Positions 7,938-15,753 of a stretch of 61,781 nt of DNA are shown one piece after another (position 1 is the stretch's first letter; the number at the start of each line of letters is the position of its first letter). The stretch is from the NCBI GenBank assembly GCA_944384985.1, contig CALWVM010000013.1:1-61781 (forward strand). The letters are read 5' to 3'. This DNA is from an uncultured Clostridia bacterium. GTDB lineage: Bacteria > Bacillota > Clostridia > Oscillospirales > Acutalibacteraceae. The position numbers and the translations under genes are program-made. The notes below the pieces were generated by a model. The model was not told the origin of the DNA. It saw only the letters and a program-made list of their open reading frames with translations, and made no database searches.

Positions 7938-8693
7938 ATGAACATGATTGAAACACAAAACCTGTGCAAAGCCTACGGGGATTTCACGGCGGTCTCAGAC
8001 CTGAATCTGCACATTCAAAAAGGGCGCGTTTACGGCTTTTTGGGGCCGAACGGCGCGGGAAAATCGACTACGATGAAAATGTTCCTGGGTTTGACGAATC
8101 CGACCTCGGGCAGTTTTCAGATCGACGGCAAGCACTATCCCGCCGACCGCGTTGCCATTCTCAAGGAGGTCGGCTCGTTTATCGAAGCGCCCGCCTTTTA
8201 CGGAAATTTGAGCGGTGAGGAAAATCTGGAAATCATTCGCAGGATTTTAGGGCTGCCGAAAAGCAGCGTCCGGGAGGCGCTTGAACTTGTTGGGTTGACG
8301 CAGTTTCGGAAGCGGGCGGCGAAAAAATATTCCCTCGGTATGAAACAGCGGCTCGGGCTTGCGGGCGCACTCATCGGTCGGCCGCCTATCCTTATTTTAG
8401 ACGAACCGACCAACGGTCTGGACCCCGTTGGCATTCACGAGATCCGCACGCTTATCCGCTCGCTGCCGAAGCAATACGACTGTACGGTGCTGGTTTCCTC
8501 TCACCTGCTCTCGGAAGTGGAACTGATGGCGGATGACATCGGCATCCTCAACCACGGGCGGCTGCTGTTCGAGGGAACGGCAAATGATTTGAAAATCCGC
8601 GCACGTGATGAAGGGTACCCGACCGACAACCTGGAAGAAATTTTTCTTGCCATGATCGACGAGGACAACCGGAAGCGGGGTGCAGGGCAATGA
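7938..8693 (+). CDS. LanF-type ABC transporter ATP-binding protein
   Basis: 251 residues. Walker A GPNGAGKST (36-44), signature YSLGMKQRLGLA, Walker B LILDEPTNGLDP and the switch in LVSSHLL. Close in pattern to the lantibiotic immunity/bacitracin (BcrA/LanF) family that expels peptide antibiotics from the membrane. It is the first gene of a four-gene operon; its TGA overlaps the next ATG in ATGA at 8690. Confidence 0.92.
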   Translation: MNMIETQNLCKAYGDFTAVSDLNLHIQKGRVYGFLGPNGAGKSTTMKMFLGLTNPTSGSFQIDGKHYPADRVAILKEVGSFIEAPAFYGNLSGEENLEIIRRILGLPKSSVREALELVGLTQFRKRAAKKYSLGMKQRLGLAGALIGRPPILILDEPTNGLDPVGIHEIRTLIRSLPKQYDCTVLVSSHLLSEVELMADDIGILNHGRLLFEGTANDLKIRARDEGYPTDNLEEIFLAMIDEDNRKRGAGQ

Positions 8694-9415
8694 TCTTGCA
8701 GATCGAAGCGAAAAAGTGCAAACGCACGGGGTTTCTGCCCGCCGTGCTGCTTGCCGCATGTGCGGCATCGGCTTTTCCGATTTTGAATATGCTGGTACGC
8801 GCTGAGACCTTCACTGCAATGGCGGGCACACCGTTTGACATTTTAACAGACGCAAACTGGCAGATGATGGCAATGCTCAACATGGTGCTTGTCATCTGCG
8901 GTGCGTGCCTGATGTACCATACGGAATTTGCGGACAACGGTATCCAGAAAATGGACGTGCTGCCTGTGCGCGCGGGAAGTCTCTTTTTTGGGAAATTCGT
9001 GCTGCTGGTGCTCGCGCTTTGCGGCATGCTTCTTTTGGAGACTGCCGTTCTCACCGGGTGCGCCGCACACTGGTTCCCCGCCTACACATGGACATTTTCC
9101 GAAACATTGCAAAGCGCCGGCTTTCAGCTTATCCTGACCCTGCCAACCGTGATGTTGATGCTCTGGGTCGCTTCCGCCTGCAAAAACATGTGGGTGTCGC
9201 TTGGCATCGGCGTTATTCTGGTGTTCGTCATGACCATTCTCCCGCAGGACAGTACGGTTTTGCAGCTGTTCCCGTTCAACACGCCTTATAAAACGCTTGC
9301 CACCGTGCAGGGTGCAGGCGATGTGCCGCTGTTTTTGGGCATTTGCGGTGCGGAAACCGTTGCCTTCGGGCTATTCGAATTCGTCTTTCTGCAGATCAGG
9401 AGGTGGTATGCATGA
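8690..9415 (+). CDS. LanE/MutE-type ABC permease
   Basis: 241 residues with about six hydrophobic membrane segments. An N-terminal cytosolic ILQIEAKKCKRTG precedes the first helix, and MDVLPVRAGSLFFGKF matches the loop seen in lantibiotic-immunity permeases. Start and stop are coupled to both neighbours by ATGA overlaps (8690 and 9412), which favours a stoichiometric complex with the ATPase. Confidence 0.85.
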   Translation: MILQIEAKKCKRTGFLPAVLLAACAASAFPILNMLVRAETFTAMAGTPFDILTDANWQMMAMLNMVLVICGACLMYHTEFADNGIQKMDVLPVRAGSLFFGKFVLLVLALCGMLLLETAVLTGCAAHWFPAYTWTFSETLQSAGFQLILTLPTVMLMLWVASACKNMWVSLGIGVILVFVMTILPQDSTVLQLFPFNTPYKTLATVQGAGDVPLFLGICGAETVAFGLFEFVFLQIRRWYA

Positions 9416-10185
9416 GCTTCTGTTCCTTACTCAGCATAGAGTTTTTAAAGCTCAAGCGCTCCAAAATCGGGCTGCTCCTGCTTGCCCCGGTCGTGATGAT
9501 GTGGGTGCCGAGCGTTTTGAACGCCGATATGAATTTTGACACGCGGGGCATTGCCATTGCGCCGGAGTACAATTTTTTCATCCAGGGCTTTATGGGGATG
9601 GTCTGGTTTATGCTCCCGGCGTCGCTTGTGATTTGTACTGTTCTGCTCACACAGACCGAGCGCGCCAACAAAGGTCTTTTGAAAATGCTGTCGCTGCCCG
9701 TAAGTCCGGCAAAGCTTTGTCTGGTAAAATTCCTCATTTTGCTGCTGCTCGCAGTCGCACAGTTGGGCATGACCATCTGCGCATATTATATCAGCGCAGC
9801 GGCTGCTTCACACATACAGGGGTATGATTTTCTGCTTGACCCCTTGTTCGTCCTCCGTGTTGCAGCATGCCTGTATGCCGGCGCAATCCCCATGGCGGCG
9901 GTGTTCTGGATGCTTGCGACCCTCGTCCGGACCCCTATCTTTTCCGTGGGCATAGGGCTTGCGTCCATCGTACCGTCTGTTTTGGTCCTGAACACGAAAA
10001 TCTGGTTCCTGTACCCGATGAGTTATCCGTTTTATCTTTTGATGACCGAATACGGCAAGGCCGCACCCGGCGTATATGAAACGCAGGTACAATGGCTGCC
10101 GTGGCTGCCTGTTGCCGTTGGGATCACCATATTGGCGCTTGCCATCGCCGCATTGCGGTTTGGCGCCACTGAAAGGAGAGCATAA
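9412..10185 (+). CDS. LanG/MutG-type ABC permease
   Basis: 257 residues and about six membrane segments. It opens MSFCSLLSIEFLKLKRSKIG, the EFLKLKRS motif typical of these permeases, and has KMLSLPVSPAKLCLVKF after helix two, parallel to the preceding gene. The start is ATG 9412, with AGGAGG upstream; the longer upstream frame overlaps the preceding gene. Confidence 0.85.
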   Translation: MSFCSLLSIEFLKLKRSKIGLLLLAPVVMMWVPSVLNADMNFDTRGIAIAPEYNFFIQGFMGMVWFMLPASLVICTVLLTQTERANKGLLKMLSLPVSPAKLCLVKFLILLLLAVAQLGMTICAYYISAAAASHIQGYDFLLDPLFVLRVAACLYAGAIPMAAVFWMLATLVRTPIFSVGIGLASIVPSVLVLNTKIWFLYPMSYPFYLLMTEYGKAAPGVYETQVQWLPWLPVAVGITILALAIAALRFGATERRA

Positions 10186-10187
10186 CG

Positions 10188-10469
10188 ATGAAAGCCAAAA
10201 TCTATACCGTCATTTCCACCCTGATGCTGTTTATCCCGTGGACGATCCTGCCTTTGCGCACCTTTGACTGGGCGCTGGAATCCCCAACAGCGGAGATCAT
10301 GATTTACAGCTATGCCGTGTTTATGTTTTTCTCCGGGGCTTTCACCCTGTGGGCATATGCAAAAGGCGGTGCAAAATCAAAATGGATGCAGGTGTGCACC
10401 GTTGTAAACTGCATTTATTCTGTGGGCGCGCTTGCGATTGCCGCCATGATTGCGGCAAGCAATTTTTAA
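10188..10469 (+). CDS. small three-helix membrane protein of the LanFEG-type operon
   Basis: 93 residues with three hydrophobic stretches (about 6-23, 36-58, 68-90). The ATG follows the permease stop by 2 bases, with GAAAGGAGA as its Shine-Dalgarno inside the upstream gene. I do not recognise a domain. Its tight coupling suggests an accessory subunit or immunity protein of the transporter, which is inference. Confidence 0.75.
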   Translation: MKAKIYTVISTLMLFIPWTILPLRTFDWALESPTAEIMIYSYAVFMFFSGAFTLWAYAKGGAKSKWMQVCTVVNCIYSVGALAIAAMIAASNF

Positions 10470-10492
10470 CATGCGCATAGATATGCACACAA

Positions 10493-10517
10493 GCCCCCGC
10501 CGAAGCTCGGCGGGGGC
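10493..10517. terminator. strong stem-loop between convergent operons
   Basis: An 11-bp perfect stem GCCCCCGCCGA / TCGGCGGGGGC with an AGC loop. Neither side has a clear T tract, so it may be a poor terminator or RNA end-protector serving both converging operons. Confidence 0.55.
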
Positions 10518-10537
10518 CATATATTTGCATAAAGATA

Positions 10538-11551
10538 TCATTTTGGCGAGGGGACTTCCTCAAAATACAATTCTTCGTCGGCGAATATTTCAGGGTCTTC
10601 AGCCGTTTGGTTATAGGCGATTTTCAGACGGGCGAGCGCGGACGCGGCGGTCATGGCATACAGCGGGTGGACGCCGCTTTGCAGCAGCGCATTGGTGCTT
10701 GCGTACTGCGCCGCTGTGCGCTTCACGGGGGCAAGATAGACGGCGCGGTTTTGCGCACGCATCTGTTTTGCGAAACTCGTGAGCGTCTTTTGCGGCGCGG
10801 TGCCCGAATGGTAGCCCCAGATGAGCGCCGCCGCGACATCGTTTGAGGATTCCGACGCGCCCGGCTGCATCCCGGGGTAGGCTTTGTAAAAGGCGATCTT
10901 CTTTTGCAGGCGGAGCGGTGCGCGCATAACTGCACACAAGGGCCTTTGAAGCGCTTCCTGCGCCGGAAGCAAGGGGGACACCGAAAATCGGATCTCGTCG
11001 CCGCAAAATACGGCAAGCGGCGCGTCTGCCGCGGAAGAAAAGCCGTCGGTGAACGGGTTGGCTTCCAAAAGACGGGTCGCAAGGTGAATTTCAACCGTAC
11101 TGCCGCCATTTGCAAACGGGATGACAAAGCCCGCGCCGCCTGCTTCGATATAGCGCACCGCCGCGCGCAGGTTCAAAAGCCCGTTCTGGCGCGGGTCGGT
11201 GAGCACATACGCGGAAGAAACAAAGCAGACGGGAGAGCGCAGCTGGCGGCACGCCATGGCACACAGCGCGGCGGTGTAAGGAAGCGTATCCGTGCCATGC
11301 AGCACCACAATGCCGTCGAAGCTTTCCGCTTCCGCCGCAAGCAGCGCAGGACAAAGCGCTTCGTAAAAATCGTCCTCAATATTTTCAGAAAGTACCGCAC
11401 AAAGCTGCCGCACCGTAAACTGCACGCCGCTGCCGTATTTTTGACGGTACATCTGCAAAAGCAGCAGGGTCTGCGCCGTGTCGGTGTCGAGCCCCACAGC
11501 TTTCGGGGCACTGCCGATGGTGCCGCCCGTTGCGAGTACAAGGAGATTCAT
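10538..11551 (-). CDS. L-asparaginase (type I-like)
   Basis: 337 residues. ATGGTIGS at 7-14 carries the catalytic Thr, and VVLHGTDTLPYTA the second Thr-Asp motif, as in bacterial asparaginases. It hydrolyses asparagine to aspartate and ammonia. No signal peptide, so cytosolic. The start overlaps the stop of the Toprim gene by ATGA (11548-11551) and has AAAGGAGG. It is the last gene of the alaS-HIT-comEC-holA-Toprim run. Confidence 0.9.
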   Translation of the reverse strand: MNLLVLATGGTIGSAPKAVGLDTDTAQTLLLLQMYRQKYGSGVQFTVRQLCAVLSENIEDDFYEALCPALLAAEAESFDGIVVLHGTDTLPYTAALCAMACRQLRSPVCFVSSAYVLTDPRQNGLLNLRAAVRYIEAGGAGFVIPFANGGSTVEIHLATRLLEANPFTDGFSSAADAPLAVFCGDEIRFSVSPLLPAQEALQRPLCAVMRAPLRLQKKIAFYKAYPGMQPGASESSNDVAAALIWGYHSGTAPQKTLTSFAKQMRAQNRAVYLAPVKRTAAQYASTNALLQSGVHPLYAMTAASALARLKIAYNQTAEDPEIFADEELYFEEVPSPK

Positions 11552-12153
11552 GGTTCCTCCTTTTCGGCGATCCTTTGCACTGCCGCTTTATATTCCGAAT
11601 AGGTCATGCAAGTGTTGATGAGTTTCAGCATCGCATTGGCGCTCAGGCGCTCGGGGAAATCCAGTTCCCGCAAAAGCAGGCGGCGCTTCTGTGCGCTGTC
11701 CTGCCCGCCCGAAAGCCCGTCCGCAAACAAATCGGTTTTCGTCACCGTGCGGCGTTCGCACGTCGCCGGCGCCTCATCCGCGGTGACGCCCGCCTTGCGG
11801 AAGGCCTCTAAAAGCTGTTCGGTGCGCATTCCCTCCACGCCGAGTTTGCCCTCTTTGGAAGGCGCGGCTTTGCGCTTTTCCTTGCCAAACACGTCGGGAA
11901 TATAGACGTTCGTGACAGATTGCGGCTCGACGATGCCGTTTAAGAACGAACGGATGACAAAGCCCGCGGCGTCGCTGTCGGTCAGGATGACGATTCCCCG
12001 CTCGTGCGCAAGGCGGCGCAGCAGCTTCTGTTTTTCCTTATCCTTAAACACGCCGAAGCCGTCCGTGGTAAGGATCACAGTATCCAAAAGCGAAGAAAGG
12101 CGGATCTGATCGTATTTCCCCTCCACGACCACCGCCTGGCGAATGCGGATCAT
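11548..12153 (-). CDS. Toprim/DUF4093 protein (RNase M5-like)
   Basis: 201 residues. The N-terminal Toprim domain has the glutamate in VVVEGKYD (E11) and the DxD in LTDSDAAG (D59, D61), with a C-terminal domain resembling DUF4093. This architecture is that of ribonuclease M5, which matures 5S rRNA precursor, although the usual ksgA neighbour is absent. The start is ATG 12153, overlapping the holA stop by ATGA; the longer frame runs back into holA. Confidence 0.8.
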   Translation of the reverse strand: MIRIRQAVVVEGKYDQIRLSSLLDTVILTTDGFGVFKDKEKQKLLRRLAHERGIVILTDSDAAGFVIRSFLNGIVEPQSVTNVYIPDVFGKEKRKAAPSKEGKLGVEGMRTEQLLEAFRKAGVTADEAPATCERRTVTKTDLFADGLSGGQDSAQKRRLLLRELDFPERLSANAMLKLINTCMTYSEYKAAVQRIAEKEEP

Positions 12154-13202
12154 CGAAGCATCCCCGCTTTCAGGGCGCTCAGCTGCACAAGCAGACGTTC
12201 CAGCACAATGGAAGCGGGCGTGCTGCCGGTTTTTAATGCACGATCCGCAGTTGTGCACAGATCCAGCGCCTGCTGCAAATCGCGCTTGTCATAGCGAGCC
12301 GCGTCGCGCGCGGCATTGCGCAGGCGGAACTCCTTGCCTTTATAATTAAAGAATTTGGCGGGAGCGTCGGCGCGTTCCCCCGCTTCAAGTGCAAGCTTTA
12401 CGCGGTACATATCCACATACACGCCGCAAAGCGTACCGAGGATCAGCTCGGGCTTTTCCTTTTCCTGCAAGAGCTTTTCGAGCACCATGAGCGAGCGCGC
12501 ACAGTTGCCCGCAGACAGCGCGCGCGACAGGTCGAACACGTTCGCTTCGAGCGACCGCGTAGCGACCGCGTCAATATCCTCTTTTGTGATCGTACCGCTT
12601 TGCTTATAGCTGCACAGCTTTTCGAGTTCGCCGGAAAGCAGGTTCAGATCGTTGCCGACGGTTTCCGCAAGATAGCGCGCTTCCGTTTTTTCCAGCTGGC
12701 AGCCGCGTTTTGCCGCACCGGCGCTGAGGGTTTTACAAAGCGTTTGCATATCCATACGGTCCAAGTGCACGACCGCGCCGCATTTTTCGATCTGTGAAAG
12801 CACCGCACGCCATTTGGCGCTTTTTTTCGGGTTGACTTCGACCGTATCCTGCCAGAAAATGAGTACTGCGCTTTCGGGCGGATCCACGAAGAACGCTTCC
12901 AGCCGCGCCTTGTCTGAAGCATGCAGCGCATCGAGCGCATAGTCGCGCGCGAGGACGCACATATGCCCGCCGAACGCCGGGAGCGTCTCGGCGGCTTCAA
13001 GCACCGCAGAAAGCGGCGCGCCGTCGGCCGCGTCGTACTTCTTGAAATTAAAGCCCTCCATGCCGGGCGTGACGCACGCTTTCGCAAGGCGGTCGGCATA
13101 GTGCTGTTTGAGATAGCCTTCCGCCCCGTAAAACAGATATACACAGGAAAATTCGCCGCTTTTGATCTGCTGTTTCAGTTGTGCCTCGGAAATTTCGGGC
13201 AT
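12150..13202 (-). CDS. holA: DNA polymerase III delta subunit
   Basis: 350 residues. CVYLFYGAEGYLKQHY near 19-34 is the degenerate P-loop start of HolA; ARDYALDAL and the LDRMDMQTLCKTLSAGAAKRG / DLNLLSGELEKL blocks follow. Part of the clamp loader that places the sliding clamp on DNA. The start is ATG 13202 behind AGAAGGATG; the longer frame would overlap comEC. Linkage of holA and comEC is common in Firmicutes and supports the call. Confidence 0.9.
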   Translation of the reverse strand: MPEISEAQLKQQIKSGEFSCVYLFYGAEGYLKQHYADRLAKACVTPGMEGFNFKKYDAADGAPLSAVLEAAETLPAFGGHMCVLARDYALDALHASDKARLEAFFVDPPESAVLIFWQDTVEVNPKKSAKWRAVLSQIEKCGAVVHLDRMDMQTLCKTLSAGAAKRGCQLEKTEARYLAETVGNDLNLLSGELEKLCSYKQSGTITKEDIDAVATRSLEANVFDLSRALSAGNCARSLMVLEKLLQEKEKPELILGTLCGVYVDMYRVKLALEAGERADAPAKFFNYKGKEFRLRNAARDAARYDKRDLQQALDLCTTADRALKTGSTPASIVLERLLVQLSALKAGMLR

Positions 13203-13206
13203 AAAG

Positions 13207-15405
13207 TCACATCCTTCTGGTTTGGAACGAACCGTCCGCGAAGACAAGCAGCGATATGCTGCCGTTTTCAGCGGTGGTACAAACGGTTTCGCTGTGTAAA
13301 GACGGGAAATCCGCCGACGATGGGTTTGCGGTCGAAAGCACGGTCAGCTCGAAATCGGCGGCGTCTGTGTTGCGCGGCATCTCTTCTGCAGCGCAGAGCA
13401 CCGCGGCGCTGTCACCGTGGAAATCATTTTCTTCCGAAAAGGAAACCAGCGCACGGAAATTGCCGTATAAAATTTCGGCATAGCGGTAATCCCCGCTGCT
13501 TTGCACCGCGACGTATAAGCTGCCGCCGGCAAAGGTGAGCACGGATTTTGCGATAGGCGTTTTTTCCGCACCCACAGGCAGGGTCTCGGGTTTGATCTCC
13601 GGCGCGTAATACACCGTTTCCACGGGCATCTGCTCGCCGACGGCGATTGCAGCGGAAAACACCGCGTCCGTTTCCTCCGGCAAGACGAGCGCGTCGATGT
13701 AAGTCACGCCGTATGCCGAAAGTATACCACAGATTTCGGAATCCGCAAAGTAGTCGCCCCCGCAGCCGAGCACGACCGTCTCGCCGCGGCAGGAGAGCAC
13801 AACGGAAATGCCGTCGCCGACGTCCGCTACTGCCATTTGCAGCGCGTTGCGGCTGCGTAAGTATACCGCCGTATTGCAAAGGAGGAACGCGACGCAAAGC
13901 GCTGCCGCCGTCAGGCGCATCCAGCGTTTGCGGGGATTTTTCAGCAGCAAAAACACCGCGCATGCAAGAAAGGCGATTGCTAAAAGCAGCTTGGCATAAT
14001 TGGAGTTGATCGGCAGCAGCACCCCCGGCAGCTTCGCGAGCCTTTCCGTTACGGCGATGAGGTACTGCGCCGTTTTGCCCGCCAAAACGAAAACCGGCTG
14101 CCCAAGGCCGGGCTCTATAAGCGCCAGCAGCGCGCCGAAGGACCCAAGCACCATAGCGGCGTTGCCCGCCGTCAACAGCAGGATGTTCGCAAGAAGCGCC
14201 GCCGTGGACATGTTGCCGATTGCCCAAAGCTGCACGGGCAGGGTGAACACGGTTGCAGCCGCCGTGACGGCAACAGCGGATACTGCCGCCGCGCAAAGCC
14301 GCCGAAGCAGGGGCTGCCGCACATTAGCAAACGGGCGCATCAACGCGCGCTCGAGAGGCCTTTCCAGAAGCAAAATGCCAAGTGTCGCGAACACCGACAA
14401 CAGCAGAGAAAGCGACCGCGCGGCATACGGATTTACAAAGAGCATCGCCGTCAGCGCGAGTCCGATGGAATTGAGCGAATCCGATTCGCGGCGGAACAGC
14501 TGGGCGGCATAGACCGTGCAAAGCATGACCGCAGAACGAAGAATGGAAGGCGCGGCGCCCGTTAAAAGCGTAAAAAAGCCGACGAATACGATCCCAACAA
14601 CGGCCGACCCGCGACGGCGAAGCCCGAGCTTTCGAAGCACCGCAAACAAAAGCATCGTCCAGACCGTCAGATGCAGTCCCGAAACGACAAGAATATGGGA
14701 AATGCCCACCGCGCGAAAGGCGTTATTGACGCGGTCGGGAAGCGCATCGTCCGCGCCGAAGGCGATCGCGGCGAGCAGCGCGCCGCTGTCGTTTGGCAGC
14801 GCCGTTAGAAGCGCGTTGGAAAGGGATAGCCGAAATTGCAGAATATAGCCCGAAAGGTCGGTTCGCACGCCCTTTTCCACCTGCACATCATCCACGGGAT
14901 AGCCGCCCATAGTGACGCCCAAAGCGCGGTAATACTCTGAAACCCCGGCCTCGCCGTTCGCCCCCAGCACAAACGTTTTTACCGTACAGGAAACGCGGTC
15001 GGCAGGCGTGATGTCCAGCGGTGCCCGGGAGACAAGCCGCACTTTTTCGCCGCATGATTCGCCGTCCGCCGTCTCCAGCTGCAAAACGTAATAGTGCCTG
15101 CCGTTTTCCGACCACGGGAGCTGCGCCAAAACACCTTGGACTTCCACTTTCCGGTCGGCATACCGTTCGGCAAAGGTTGCCTGGGTGTGCCCACTCGCGA
15201 GCAGCAGCACCGCGGAAAGCGCGACGGCGGCAAACGCTGTCGGCAGCGTTCGGTCGCGGCGGGAGGCGCGAAAGAGAAGAGAAAGCACAAAGGCGATGAG
15301 CGCGGCGCAAAGCACCGCGCACACCGCCTTTTCCGACGCGTTCGTACCCAGCACGAACAGCGTAAACAGCATGGCAAAGCCCGTGACGCAAAACGGTCTG
15401 GTCAT
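13207..15405 (-). CDS. comEC: ComEC/Rec2-type DNA-uptake channel with degenerate C-terminal domain
   Basis: 732 residues. An N-terminal helix pair and OB-like region (VEVQGVLAQLPW) lead into the multi-helix competence domain with AIAFGADDALPDRVNNAFRA and ISHILVVSGLHL, the hallmark of the channel. The last 200 residues follow a metallo-beta-lactamase pattern (MAVADVGDGISVVL, then LGCGGD), but where the family has HxHxDH this protein reads DALVLPEETDAVFSAA. Metal binding and nuclease activity therefore look lost. The ATG follows the HIT stop by one base. Confidence 0.88.
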   Translation of the reverse strand: MTRPFCVTGFAMLFTLFVLGTNASEKAVCAVLCAALIAFVLSLLFRASRRDRTLPTAFAAVALSAVLLLASGHTQATFAERYADRKVEVQGVLAQLPWSENGRHYYVLQLETADGESCGEKVRLVSRAPLDITPADRVSCTVKTFVLGANGEAGVSEYYRALGVTMGGYPVDDVQVEKGVRTDLSGYILQFRLSLSNALLTALPNDSGALLAAIAFGADDALPDRVNNAFRAVGISHILVVSGLHLTVWTMLLFAVLRKLGLRRRGSAVVGIVFVGFFTLLTGAAPSILRSAVMLCTVYAAQLFRRESDSLNSIGLALTAMLFVNPYAARSLSLLLSVFATLGILLLERPLERALMRPFANVRQPLLRRLCAAAVSAVAVTAAATVFTLPVQLWAIGNMSTAALLANILLLTAGNAAMVLGSFGALLALIEPGLGQPVFVLAGKTAQYLIAVTERLAKLPGVLLPINSNYAKLLLAIAFLACAVFLLLKNPRKRWMRLTAAALCVAFLLCNTAVYLRSRNALQMAVADVGDGISVVLSCRGETVVLGCGGDYFADSEICGILSAYGVTYIDALVLPEETDAVFSAAIAVGEQMPVETVYYAPEIKPETLPVGAEKTPIAKSVLTFAGGSLYVAVQSSGDYRYAEILYGNFRALVSFSEENDFHGDSAAVLCAAEEMPRNTDAADFELTVLSTANPSSADFPSLHSETVCTTAENGSISLLVFADGSFQTRRM

Positions 15406-15406
15406 A

Positions 15407-15742
15407 TCAAACGAGCCGTTCGCCGAGAGTTGGACCCGAAAGCACGTGGAAATGCAGATGCATGACCGTCTGCCCTGCACTCGCGCCGCAGTTGTTGATG
15501 ATGCGGTAGCCCGAAAGCCCAAGCTTTTTGCAAAGCTGCGGGATCACCGCAAAAATATGCGCCACAAGCGGCGCGGTTTCTTCGGTGATCTCGGAAACGG
15601 ACGAAATATGCGTTTTCGGCACGACGAGGAAGTGTGTCTGCGCCTGCGGATTGGCATCATAAAAGGCGCAGCACAGGTCATCCTCATAGAGTTTTTTCGA
15701 GGGAATCTCCCCGGAAATGATCTTACAAAACACGCAATCCAT
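15407..15742 (-). CDS. HIT-family nucleotide-binding protein (HinT-like)
   Basis: 111 residues. It opens MDCVFCKIISGEIPSKKLYEDD and carries the histidine triad MHLHFHVL near 94-101. HinT-like enzymes hydrolyse nucleoside phosphoramidates and can act on aminoacyl-adenylates, which fits its position 11 bases downstream of alaS. Confidence 0.93.
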   Translation of the reverse strand: MDCVFCKIISGEIPSKKLYEDDLCCAFYDANPQAQTHFLVVPKTHISSVSEITEETAPLVAHIFAVIPQLCKKLGLSGYRIINNCGASAGQTVMHLHFHVLSGPTLGERLV

Positions 15743-15753
15743 AAGCCTACTCC

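Noticed and set aside
13424-14296. 290-codon frame overlapping comEC
   Set aside because: Arg-rich out-of-frame translation of comEC.
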